This document shows, piece after piece, positions 35,398-46,520 of a DNA stretch of 64,000 bases. Location: positions 18,001,586-18,065,585 of the forward strand of contig NC_080589.1 of the NCBI RefSeq assembly GCF_029962835.1, written 5' to 3'. The notes under the pieces are model-generated. The model made no database searches and was not told where the DNA came from. It saw only the letters and a program-made list of their open reading frames with translations. Position numbers and translations under genes: made by a program. How positions within the stretch are numbered: position 1 is the first letter of the stretch; every line of letters begins with the position of its first letter. The stretch is from Magnolia sinica (taxonomy: Eukaryota > Streptophyta > Magnoliopsida > Magnoliales > Magnoliaceae).

Positions 35398-35907
35398 CTT
35401 ATAAGGGACGGTCCATGACAGTTCTTTTTAAGGACGGTTTGTGACCGTCCTTTGAAGGCACATAAGAGACGGTCCATGACAGTCCTTTTTAAGGACGGTC
35501 CATGATTTTCCTTTTAAAGGACAGTCCATAGCCGTCCTTTAAATGGCGATAAAAGACGGTCCATGACAATCCTTTTTAAGGACGGTCCATGACCGTCCTT
35601 TTAAAGGACGGTCTATAGGCTCATTAGAGACGGTCTATAATAGTCCTTTTTATGGACGGTCCATGACTATCCTTAAAAAGGGCTGTTGATGGCTGTCCTT
35701 TCAAAGCTCATAAGAGACGGTCCATGACCGTCCTTAAGGATGGTCCATGGCCGTCCTTTTTTCATCAATAAGAATGACGATTTTCAACCGTCCTTTAAGT
35801 AATACGACACGTTAAAATTTGACGGCCCTTGCGACGGTCCATGACCGTCCTTTTTGGTCATTTGAGACAGTTTTGGACCGTCCTTTTTTCACAGTTTTGG
35901 CGTAGTG
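35398..35907. mobile_element. CACTA transposon terminus with GGACGGTCCATGACCGTCC repeats
   Basis: The block ends ..TTTTGGCGTAGTG, so inverted it begins CACTACGCCAAAA, a CACTA (En/Spm) terminus. About a dozen palindromic subterminal units of the type 'aggacggtccatgaccgtcc' precede it. The opposite terminus is not found. Right of 35907 the copia integrase region resumes; the left junction is occupied by the MITE and telomere-like array. It is a partial non-autonomous element. Confidence 0.75.
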
Positions 35908-38700
35908 ACCTGTAACCCTTCACACCACCACCATAGTTGATAAAGATGTACTTTTTAACCCTTTGGTCCAGCTTATCTCTCTCAACTGATGGTACATGGG
36001 AGTAATCATCGCAACCAAATACTCGTAGCCTTGAGTAGTATACTTGTTAACCACTCCACACTTCCTCGGGAATTTTACAATCTATAGGTGTAGAAGGGGA
36101 TAAATTCACTAACTAGCAAGTTGTGTTAAAGGCTTCAGTCCACATTTCCTTGCCCAACCCAGCATTGCTCATCATGCATCAGGCCCTTAAAGAGAGTATA
36201 ATTCATCTGTTCAACCAAACTATTCTGCTCAGGTGTGTGGTGAACTGTATTGTGCCTCACGATCCCTTCATCCACCAATATCTATCCTCAACACTTTCAC
36301 TTATTGCCTTGTCTGCTTTTCGACCATTGCTTTTAATTACTTTAAGTTAGTGAAAACCTAGGATTTACTTTTGATAGAATAGACCAACACTTTTCTAGAG
36401 TAGTCGCCAATGAACAGAACAAACCATGGCGATCCTCCACCAGAAACTACGGGCGACGACCCCCATACATTAGAATGCACATAATATAGAACCCCATTAT
36501 ATAAATGTTTCTTAGATTTAAAAGACAACCTTAATTGTTTACCATATATACAATGCTTATATATAGTAAAATCAATGTTTTTAAAAACTAGAATTAAACA
36601 ACGGTCAGAAAGTACTTACATGCCCGCTCGATCATCTGGCTTTGGTGTGCATGCCACATATGTGCAAACGTGGAATTTGCTAAAGCTGCTGCAGCTCGAC
36701 CCGATGAAGTGGTCCCGATTAACCTATAAAGGTTACGATTCCTCCGTGCCTTCATGATTATGAGTACCCCCTTTGAAACTTTAAGGACACGATTGAATCC
36801 GGTGAATTTACACCAAAGTACCTCGAGTACTCCTAAAGATATCAGACTCTTCCTCAACTCTGGAACGTATCTCACATTTGTTAAGAAATACTCCATGCCA
36901 TCAAACGTCTTGATGCGCACCAATTTAATACCAACCATTTTATATGTATTCTTATTGCATATAAACACCTGGCCACCATCGCACTCACAATAGCTGGTAA
37001 ACCAACTCCTACGAGGGGTTATGTGATACAAAGCTCCTCTATTCAAAATCCATTCATCACTGAAATGTATGGAGCCTCCTCATTAGATTCCGTAGTGTTG
37101 GCCTCTGTAGAAGAACTTTCTCATTTCTCCTTTCTCAACTTAACATTCTCACAATCCTTCTTCATGTACCTTGTCATGCCATAGTTCCAGAACTTTAGCT
37201 TGCCTTTGCCCTTACCTGATTCTGACCATCCCCCCACCAGCAACCCCTCCCCCCCCCCCCCCCAATTATCTATCCTCAACACTTTTGCTTATCGCCTTGT
37301 CTGCTTTTCGACCATTGCTTTTAATTACTTTAAGTTGGTGAAACCCTAGGATTTACTTTTGATAGAATAGACCTACACTTTTCTAGAGTAGTCGCCAATG
37401 AACATAACAAACCATGATGATCCTTCACCAGAAACTACGGGCAACAACCCCCATATATTAGAATGCACATAATCTAGAATCCCATTATATAAATGTTTCT
37501 CAGATTTAAAAGACAACCTTAATTGTTTACCATATATACAATGCTTACATATAGTAAAATCAATGTTTTTAAAAATTAGAATTAAACAACGGTCAGAAAG
37601 TACCTACATGCCCCGCTCGATCATGTGGCTTTGGTGTGCATGCCACATATGTGCAAACGTGAAATTTGCTAAAGCTGCTGCAGCTCGACCCAATGAAGTG
37701 GTCCCGATTAACATATAATGGTTACGATTCCTCCGTGCCTTCATGACTACAAGTACCCCCTTTGAAACTTTAAGGACACGATTGAATCCGGTGAATTTAC
37801 ACCAAAGTACCTCGAGTACTCCCAAAGATATCAGACTCTTCCTCAACTCAGGAACGTATCTCACATTTGTTAAGAGATACTCCATGCCATCAAACATCTT
37901 GATGCATGCGCACCAATCTAATACCAACCATTTTATATGTATTCTTATTGCATATAAATACCTGGCCACCATCGCACTCACAATAGCTGGTAAACCTCCT
38001 ACAAGGGGTCATGTGATACAAAGCCCCTCTATTCAAAATCCGTTCATCACTGAAATATATGGAGCCTCCTCATTAGATTCCGTAGTGTTGGCCTCTGTAG
38101 AAGAACTTTCTCATTTCTCCTTTCTCAACTCAACATTCTCACAATCCTTCTTCATGTACCTTATCATGCCATAGTTTTACTTTAGCTTGCCTTGCCTTTG
38201 CCCTTACCTGGTTCTGACCCCCCCGGTAACCAGGACATCCATATATAGAAACACCCACATCACCACTTTTCTTTCTCATTACCTTTGACTGAAGTGTTGA
38301 TATAACAGTCTCAATGTTGATGGTTGTCCTACCAATGCACAATGAGTCTTTAAATGACACGTACGATTCTGGAAGAGAATCCAACAAAATACATGCCTAA
38401 TCTTCATCTTCTATCATCTCATCCACATCCAGCAATTTATAAATAAGCCTGTTGAAGTTATTGATGTGTGTCTCAACATCAGTCCCTTCCGTCATCTTTA
38501 GATTAAACAATTATAGCTTTAGATATAAATAATTTTTAAGAGACTTCTTCACATAGATGTTCTCTGACTTCGCCAATATATCAGCTACAGTCTTCTCTCT
38601 CATAACATTATAAAGGACCTCATATGTTAGGCACAATTGGATTGAGATATTAGCCTTCTTATCTAACTTTTTCCATTCTTCTTTTTTATAAATTCCGATC
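35908..38700 (-). pseudogene. Old copia: gag to integrase region with internal duplication (fossil)
   Basis: Minus strand: gag (MLDSLPESYVSFKDSL near 38387; SLKNYLYLKL near 38520), protease/pre-integrase (NVRYVPELRKSLISLGVL, FAHMWHAHQS) and an integrase stretch near 36000-36270. The stretch ~36270-37257 is repeated at ~37258-38230 (period 988, joined at a poly-C run at 37247-37263). Broken. Confidence 0.85.
36270..38230 (-). repeat. 988-base tandem duplication inside the old copia
   Basis: 'ctatcctcaacactttt/c' at 36282 and 37270 opens two copies that stay closely similar for almost a kilobase. 'acctcgagtactcc', 'gccatcaaacatcttgatgc' and 'gcctcctcattagattccgt' occur in each. The junction holds about 17 C in a row. 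Confidence 0.9.
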
Positions 38701-38865
38701 ACTTTCCAATGAGTACATCTTCCAATCCATGCTAAGCTAGGATGTCATTCATCTTGACTTTCCATAGTTCAAAATTATTTTTACCGGAATACTTCTCTAC
38801 GTTGAACTTCATTGTTAGATGTCATTGATACCTTACTTTCATATTCGATCTGTTTTCCAACATTC

Positions 38866-38877
38866 ACTCTGATACCA
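38866..38877 (-). other. Initiator tRNA-Met primer site of the old copia
   Basis: Minus strand TGGTATCAGAGT, two bases inside the LTR end at 38880. Confidence 0.85.
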
Positions 38878-38879
38878 CT

Positions 38880-39056
38880 TGCTGGGACTCATGGAAACAC
38901 ACAGAGCATAATCAAACAAAGTAACTACAATCACACTAATAAACCCAACAAGAAGGTAAGCCAAATTTTACATGGAAAACCTCGTGTGGGAAAAAACCAC
39001 GGTACAAAGCGACAAGTAATGCACTATGAAAAAAAACTTACAAGAGTTTATCAATA
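38880..39056 (-). repeat. 5' LTR of the old copia, partial
   Basis: Matches the left part of the LTR at 21231-21795 ('tgctgggac', 'aaacccaac..gaag', 'aaaaaaccacgg..acgaaa/g', 'atgcacta'). Similarity stops near 39056, so only about a third of the LTR is recognisable. Confidence 0.75.
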
Positions 39057-39558
39057 TTTTGCATGCAGAGGCATATGTTTGTCATGTCATTTGCAAATGG
39101 ACAATTGAAGTAATGGTTGGCAGCGGGCACTAACAAGTGGTTTGTGTCATATAGATTCCATCTATTGGGATTCCAATGGATGAGTGATTGACCAAAAATC
39201 TTCTCCAACCAATGCATGAACTGATTGTATTCAAACAATGCCCAATTTTACCAATTTCTAGTAAATCAGAGGATTCAGTTTGACATTATATGTGCCCAAA
39301 ATGTAAAATGATTGGAAAATTATACCCTGAATCTCCACATTTAACTTAGATGGTTCAATGAAATTAGATTGTATTTTACCAAAAAACTAAAACGATTAGA
39401 AAAATATTCCTGAATCTCTATATTTACTATCAGCGCATCCTTCACTATAATTAATCACCTTTCATTGCAATCAATTTTCAACTCTAATTGTTACCAGTCC
39501 TTGGATATTTATCTGTAATAACACAAACTATTTTTTTCTTTTTTCTTTGTGTTGACAG
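39057..39558. other. Unassigned sequence left of the anthranilate synthase exon
   Basis: It holds a 66-codon open frame on the minus strand (39038-39238; FEYNQFMHWLEKIFGQSL) that looks protein-like but matches nothing I know, followed by AT-rich intron-like DNA ending in the acceptor ttgtgttgacag. Confidence 0.35.
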
Positions 39559-39708
39559 AAGAAGATAACCGTCCACTAGGTGGGACTATTAGGAGAGTGG
39601 GTACAATTGAGGAGGATGAGATGTTAGAAAAGCAGCTACTAAATGATGAGAAGGAATGTGCAAAGTACACTATGCTAGTGGATTTGGGGCGCAATGATGT
39701 TGGAAGGT
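39559..39708 (+). pseudogene. Orphan exon of anthranilate synthase alpha subunit
   Basis: After the acceptor 'gttgacag' the frame reads [20 protein letters not shown], then [18 protein letters not shown], then [11 protein letters not shown], with a donor-like GT at the end. This is the chorismate-binding region of plant anthranilate synthase alpha (ASA/TrpE family), the plastid enzyme that commits chorismate to tryptophan; plant versions read [26 protein letters not shown] and [12 protein letters not shown]. The His just before the [10 protein letters not shown]-type motif is replaced by Tyr. I see no neighbouring ASA exon within several kilobases on either side, so it is a displaced fragment, probably non-functional. 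A CACTA terminus lies 1.6 kb to the right. Confidence 0.85.
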
Positions 39709-40904
39709 TTTTTCCTTTCCTTTTCTAGAGATATGTAAATAATTACATATTTTATTCATTTCAAGTTGGTGTCGCGCTATTCATCATCATCATCTAAGCC
39801 TTATCCCAACTAATTGAGGTCGGCTACAAGAATCATTTTCCGCCATTCCCCTCTATCAAGAGAACCCATAAATTCAGTTTGCCCGTAGGTCACGCATGCA
39901 TGCATTCATTCATACATATATTTTATTGTGAAATTTCACTCCATCTTATTCATGCAGCACCGATATCCAGTAATGTATTATTGAGAATTGGTCCTCTAAA
40001 ACTTCGCCTATGTATAAAATGAAATTTATGCTTTAATTTTAACATTACACTTGTTTAATCATAAGTTATTCGTTCACCTATATCTCCATTTTAAGAAGCA
40101 AATATATTTTTTATGGCCTAGGAACCATTTTACCTCCTGGGTACAATTGATGGGCTTGATTTTCATTTTTACTAGCTTATTTTGACTTACCTCAATGCTC
40201 AGGATTTTTGTTTTCTTGTGGTCTAGTGGTTAATCTATTGAAAAAGCCCATCAAGAGGCAATAACCTCCAATTAACAGAGCATGCAAATGTTTAGTTTAA
40301 TTAATTTGCCTATTTATTACAAACAGAAAATTTTCCTATTTGGTACCTAATCTGTGCATATGTGGCCCATTGTCGTGACTTGACTCGAGACCAAACGATT
40401 TGATCTAAGTATAAAAGACATGGCATAGATACTTACAATAAAAATAATATAAAATGCAAATGTTGTTAAAGCGTTTAACACTTATAGTATTAAAATATCA
40501 AATTTCTCTCTAAAATGATCTCATTTCTACTCACATTCAAATAAAAATGATTAAAACTTAATATTTGGGAAGTGAGATGGATTGGAACATGTATAGATGA
40601 TTATCTTCATTAGTTAATTTAATATCTATATATAGTTTTTTTTTTTTTTTTTGTTATTTAGGATGTAATTAATTTCTTTTTGTTATTTTGTTTCCCAGGT
40701 TATAGGCAGGGACGAATGGGAGCCGGATCGATAGATTTTTTTTTTTTATAATTTATTTGGAACCATTCAACTTATTATTTTAATATTCATTTTTAATTAT
40801 GTTGTACAACATTTTTTAGATTTCAAATATATTGAAAAATATACAAATTTTAATCAAATATAAATAACCAAATGTGTAAAAATAAATAACCAAATGCATT
40901 AAAA
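39709..40904. other. Noncoding stretch with a widely dispersed plant repeat motif
   Basis: At 39788-39836 the sequence 'catcatcatctaagccttat' followed by 'cccaactaattgaggtcggc' is a phrase I recognise from many plant genomes, though I cannot name its family. The rest is AT-rich with poly-T runs (40638-40653, 40736-40747). No gene seen. Confidence 0.45.
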
Positions 40905-41284
40905 ATATATTTTTACCAACAATCTATACTGGCGCTTTGGCAGACCATTATAGCGTTTTGGTAGACCTTTAGTGGTTGTTCGACATACCTTTACCGATGC
41001 TTACATGACTTTTTAAAGTACTTATCAGGCTTTTTTTGGCGCTTAGGAAGACCTTTAACGGCACTTTTTCAGGCTATGGTGATAGTCAGAAGAAGCACTA
41101 ATAAAGGCTGTTGGTCGCCGGTAAAGCTCCCTCTATAGCAGCGCTCAGAAAAACCGCTTGGAAAGCCTAATGGGCGACAGTAAATGAATTAGCGATGCCT
41201 CTTTTTTCAACGCGTGTTGCCGGCGGTTTTTGGGACCTTTATTGACAGTTTTGGCCGCTAGTAAAGATATATTTTCTTGTAGTG
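40905..41284. mobile_element. CACTA transposon terminus with subterminal repeats
   Basis: The block ends ..ATATTTTCTTGTAGTG; inverted it begins CACTACAAGAAAATAT, a CACTA terminus. Before it, degenerate units such as 'ggcgctttggcagacc' and 'gcgttttggtagacctttag' recur. The other end is not found in the window. Confidence 0.75.
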
Positions 41285-41639
41285 AATCCACGAATACCAT
41301 TATAAGTTATTAAGTTTTGTGGCAGACAAAGAGATCATGTTAGCAATAAGTTATATCATCTTTTCATATAAATAAAGGGCTACAATAAAAATGAATAGAT
41401 TGAATCTAGATTCCAATAGGCCCAATAATACAACTTGTGCCCACGTCACTTTCTCAAGATCCAATACGATGTAACTTATTCTTCACTAAAAAACTGCACA
41501 ATTACTGAACAATGACAATTTGGTTGGAAAAACTTTTTAAAACTTGTCGGATGACTATCCTTGGAATATTTGAAACTTTCCTTCGATTTTGAGAATTTGA
41601 CCATACCACAATGCTAGCGCGGTCAAAAATCCTCTATTC
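41285..41639. other. Intergenic DNA, nothing recognised
   Basis: AT-rich sequence between the CACTA terminus and the start of segmental duplication copy B. No ORF or repeat border of note. Confidence 0.45.
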
Positions 41640-42290
41640 ACACATAACTTTTGAGAAGCATTCGGGTTCTCTCATAGCACTGTAACTTACACTACAAGTT
41701 TAATTGATTAGTAATGAGCACTAAGCCTATAATACATTTCAAAGGCAACCTCATAAAGATGGCATCTAATCCGATGATCCAATCCATCCTTGCTATGGCC
41801 TTATTTTCCATAGCCATACTTTTCCCAAGACATGGATGGGATCAATACAGTAGCCTTATAAAAGTGATCTTTTACAATCATAAGCAATCCATGATGGTCT
41901 CTAACAAGTACGAATATGCATTTTCGTGCGAATGATCTTGACCATTTATATTAAAGACCATTGATCAAATGGTTAATATATATTTTTCAAATTATTATGA
42001 TGCTTGCAATGTTTCCTGTGAAATGTATGTTGGACCTAATGAACAGCCTAGATCAATGAATTGGATAATCCAAGTATCCTAATATAACTAAATGCAATTA
42101 GAAACATTATAACTTATATTTCTCTGACACCACTTAGTGCATTTCATTTCACTACAAAATTTTAAAATATTTATAAATAATACAATTTAAATATTAAATA
42201 TCAAGTCAAGTCAAGTAAAGACTCATCCAAGTCTATGAGTCTACCGGAATCGGCAAAATATCAATCAACTCGATCTGAGTTTGGCAAACA

Positions 42291-44932
42291 TTAGAATTTG
42301 GTACAGTCAGCCTTGGCAAAAGCAACCAATTCCTTCTCAAGGTTATAGGCCACAATGCGGTTTTGCTGTAATAGATTTCCTAAGATTGAAACACTGGTGC
42401 TTGGCTTCATGGCAAGGCAAAATATGCCATTTTCTACTTCAATGTAGGTTCCTATCTTGGGTAGGACTAGATCGGCATCAGTGAAATGAAACGTTATGTC
42501 CGGCACGATCTCAAAGTCATCGAACGAATCAACATTATAACACAAATGAAGTATTCCATCAGGGTCCTCAGCTGGGTCTAGAAATATCTCATCATCCAAT
42601 GCACTGATTAAGGCGTCGAGACCTTCCTTTGCGAGATATGTGTATGTTGTGCCCGAGTCAATTATGAATCCTCCCTCACCCTTCTCGTTGGCGTGGAATA
42701 GTTCTTCTTTGATTGGAAGATGGTTCTTACCGACACTGATGCCGTCGAGACTGAGATGATAAAACTCTTCTTGGCCCTTAACCTGTTGATCAAAAGATAC
42801 AATGGTGAAAGTGATGTTTTACATGATTTCTTAATATGCCTTTGTTGGGGCATTTAGTTCAAATGCCATAATATTGATAGGATGATATTAACTGTTAGAC
42901 AATCTTTCATACTAGATTCAAGATCTCATACAACTCATTGAATTCCAATATTATCTCACAGCTTTATTTCAGCTGGCTATTTTTAACCAGGATCAACAAA
43001 AATGTAGGATCCAACAGGATATGTCCAATAGCGAATGTAGGGAATTTAATAGGAAACTCAGAAAATGGTCATTTTAACACCCCATTTGGGTGCAACCGGA
43101 CTAAGTCCTATCTACCAGGACTAACTCGGTCATGGCAGGGGCTCTGTGTGGTCCACCATGATGTATGTGTTTATCCATACCGTACATCCATTTTAACTGA
43201 TCATTTTAAGGCATGAGGCTGAAAAGAAAGTAGATCCAAGGCTCAAGTAGGCCACACCGCAAGAAGCAGTGATGATAACAACGCTACCTACTTAAGGTCC
43301 AGCATGATGTTTATTTGCTATTCAACCTATTGATAAGATCACATAGACCTAGATAAAGGGAAAATACAAATATCAACTTGATCAAAAACTTTTTTGGCCC
43401 TCAAGAAGTTTTCAAGAGTAAGCGTTTAATCCTTGCAGTTTCTCGTGGTGCCATCCCACTTTAGATGGACAGTGTGGATAAAATACATGTCATGATGGGC
43501 CCCACAGAGCCCCTACCGAGACCTCCAGGTAGGGTACAATGCAATCCACGCCCCAATTGGGCTGGACATGCTCCAAACAACACCAATGAAAAAGCACCAC
43601 ACATGTACAGGTAGACCTACACTACAAAGATTTCATCATAGGAACATTAACGGTGAATCCCAAGTCTGACACAATCTACATCCTTTGTTGAAGTTCATCA
43701 AACAGTTTCTCATATTGGATGTTTACATGTATGCACAAGCCATACACATGGGCACATATGAGATCTGAGCTTTCCATCATCTAAGCAACACTATTTACTT
43801 TTTTGGAATAAAAATTAGCAATTTCAGACCCTAAGTGGACCATAATATAGCAAGCTAAAAAACCCTTAACTTACTTTGCACATTATCTCCCACCTTAGTA
43901 CAAAAATTATCTAATTTTTAGTAAGACGATCTAAGCATTATTTCAAACTTCATGAAAACCTCATGTCTCACTCACGTTTCACAACGCTGTGGCCATGTGT
44001 GAATCTGTATAGCACACACGTGTGAAATTACATACATATACAAGTTAACGTGCATGCATGATATCCATATTCTAGGGTTTAGGGTTTAAGGTCTTGACAA
44101 ATAGCATACCTTTAACATGGGTGTAAATTCGCCTTTAAGTTGAACTTGCTTTCCAAAAAAGATCTTGCTCATCGTTCTGTGATAATAGAACGGGACCAAG
44201 CAATGGGAGAATTTAAAGGCCCCTATCTGCCTAACAAACGAATACGGATCCCTGCTGAGGCCCACCAACCCATCCTCATTTTCATCATAGGGTCCAGTGA
44301 TTTCATGGCTACAACCGAAGATGATGCTTTCAAGCGTAATATTGGGACCGTTGGTGTCCTCCAAGATGAACGTCTCATAGGCAGCGTCACCTGCTGTCAC
44401 AGATCCATCATCATATGTCTCCCTGAATATGCAGACATTAGTATTGGGCTTGCAACGGGCATTGTTCACGTTCTTGCAAAAGATATTATTGCACGTAACC
44501 TTATCGAATGTCACTGATTTGGAAGGGTCGAATGGGGGCTGATACATTTTATAACATTCTATGCAAGGCTTACATTGGACCCATGACAACGCACTGCCTG
44601 TGTCGATGATGGACCACCTTTTCATTGGGGGTGTGCCTATATAGAATCTCATCACATACTCACCTACGGTGGGCCGTAGAGGGGCGTTTGGGACGTTGAT
44701 TGATGATGATGTTGATTGACGTGATTGGAAGTAGTGGAGTCGGGAGTCGGAGCGGCGGTGTGCGGTCATGGAGAGATATTGTGTTTGGGTTGTAGAATGG
44801 GGAGAGTGGGGAGTCACGATGGATGAGGCGGGCCGCGAAGCTGATGTCGGCGTGTGGGTGTGATGAGAGGGAAGGTGGGACATGGATGAGGATGATGAAG
44901 AGTGTAACTATAGTGAAAGTGGATGTATGCAT
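42291..44932 (-). pseudogene. CDR1/nepenthesin-like aspartic protease, copy B, with an 11-bp loss
   Basis: Close duplicate of the gene at 16704-19334. Exon 1 is 44110-44932 (823 bases) and exon 2 is 42291-42782 (492 bases, same as copy A). The donor AAG|GTATGC and acceptor CAACAG|GTTAAG are kept. Signal peptide and LIHRDSPLSPFYNP are present, and both catalytic motifs are canonical (IIDTGSALSWVQC; IIDSGTT). Exon 1 has one copy of an 11-bp unit (ATGACCGCAC-type) that is doubled in copy A, which shifts the frame just after the LHDRT block. Everything downstream is open in one frame. Translation from an internal ATG at 44883 in that frame would give 421 aa without a signal peptide. So it is either a very young pseudogene or a gene using a changed N-terminus; I favour a pseudogene. 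A TATA box is kept at 45005-45011. Confidence 0.82.
43130..43525. repeat. Foldback element in the intron of protease gene B
   Basis: Runs from 'gggctctgtgtggtccacca' to 'gtcatgatgggccccaca', the same place in the intron as the copy at 17455-17890. Part of the right arm is missing compared with fuller family members. Confidence 0.82.
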
Positions 44933-45004
44933 GGAGTGAAGCCAGGAGCAGGGAAATGGGAAGAAAATACTAGTGTGGAGAAAATACTGGTGTGCGTGGC
45001 AGTT

Positions 45005-45011
45005 CTTTATA
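45005..45011 (-). promoter_or_regulatory. TATA box of protease copy B
   Basis: Minus strand TATAAAG in a context (ttctttatactaataagagg on the plus strand) identical to that of copy A. Confidence 0.7.
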
Positions 45012-46520
45012 CTAATAAGAGGTTAGATCCAATACAAACATTTCTAGGATATGTTTAGCGTACAAATCAATGTGGGGACCATTTTAATGTTTTAATGACA
45101 TCCAATCCGTCCATCATGTGTGGCTATTTCTATTCTCCTTTTATACAGAAAATCAGGTCAATTAAAAAAATCTTGTGGGCCAAACCATGAAAAATCATGC
45201 CTAAACTTTTAAAACCAGGTGTTGTGGTCTGGGTAAGTCTGGAATAGGAAGAATTGTTTTTATGTGCCTTCATCCTTGTTAGATGCGTCTTCTGAATCGA
45301 TCAGATTTTATATAAAAGATACGGTTGTCTTCATATACAATATGAAAGATTTTTAATGGAAGCGCCACCGTACCAACTGTTTCATTTGGTGTGGTCTACA
45401 AGAGTGTTGAATCGTGCGAATTTTTAGAATGAAAGGAGAAAACCAAGGGTAGAACATGATGGACAGTGTGGATTTCATTTAAACATCACGGTGGGCCTCA
45501 CATGTTGATTTGTACGTTAAGCTTATACGAGATACGTTTGTATTTGGATCCGGCCCTCGTAATAAAAGATGGATTGATGGTGTATGAGAGAGTTTGGAAA
45601 TGAGATCTTTTGGGAAACTGAAATCCTGGATTTTGGTTTCTAAGTTATAAAGGATTTTAAATGGGAAATAGATTCCCTACCAGAAGAGAGAGGAATTGCT
45701 ACGTCAGATAAATCGAGAAATGCTCCAGTGCTACCATGGCACTTATAAGTTATAGTGCTCCTAGTAGCATCAATTCACTTGGACAATCCAATCAATGGAT
45801 CTGAAACATCCACTCGGTCCAAAACAGATATTTTTAGACCATAAAGGAAAAACAGCATAGATCGGATGATCTGATGTGTCTTTGATTTAGCCTAATTTTC
45901 TATAGCCATCCTTTTTCAAAGCCACGGATGGGATGGTTAGAATTGCCTAACGAAAGTTAGTCTTTAGAATCATAAGCAATCCATGATGGTCCTAACAAAT
46001 AGATGGATTAAATTGTTCATTTGAAGTATTTTGTGTAAGTGATCTTGACCGTCCATATTAAGGCCATTGATTGAATGGTTAATTTGTGTTTTATGAGTAT
46101 TATTTTTGCAGGGTATCCCATGAAATCTGTGGTGGAGCTAATGAACGGTATAGATCAACGGATTAGACTCCATGTTCCAATGAAACTAAGAGCACCATAA
46201 CTGATCGTGTTCGGAGAGCACTGGTGCATCTCTATATATGTCATTAAGCAAGGGTAGTTATCTGGCGGGCTATGTGCATGGAATCGAAACCTAGTTACAT
46301 TTGGCGTCGCTGGCATTCTCACCACCTATCTGAACCGTCCATTACGTTTAGACCCCTCCTCTTTCGTTATTGCAAAAGATCACATAAATCAGACGGCTCT
46401 AAACATCTGTTACTGGGTCTATCTTCTTCGAACAATCTTCTACATTCAGTTCGCATGCCACCAACTAGACGTTTTGGATCATCTGATCGGCATGCATTTT
46501 ACAAGTAATCTCCATTTTAC

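Larger units (their letters stand above)
21231..39056 (-). mobile_element. Old Ty1/copia element split by three later insertions (fossil)
   Basis: Its own sequence occupies 21231-22031, 29602-30303, 32901-33815 and 35908-39056. On the minus strand the order is 5' LTR start, primer site, gag, protease/GAG-pre-integrase, integrase, reverse transcriptase, RNase H, polypurine-like tract (GGTGGAGATTG) and 3' LTR. The recognised host places are reverse transcriptase (YVDDMLI), the linker after integrase, and the end of RNase H. It is heavily broken. It is older than the copia at 22032-29601, whose own LTRs differ by about 9%. Confidence 0.88.
41640..46508. repeat. Segmental duplication copy B
   Basis: Aligns in the same orientation with ~16020-21000 over exons, intron, promoter and both flanks. 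The last shared phrase is 'gcatgcattttacaag' at its right end, just left of the foldback MITE at 46521. It lacks the retroposon tail found in copy A. Confidence 0.88.
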
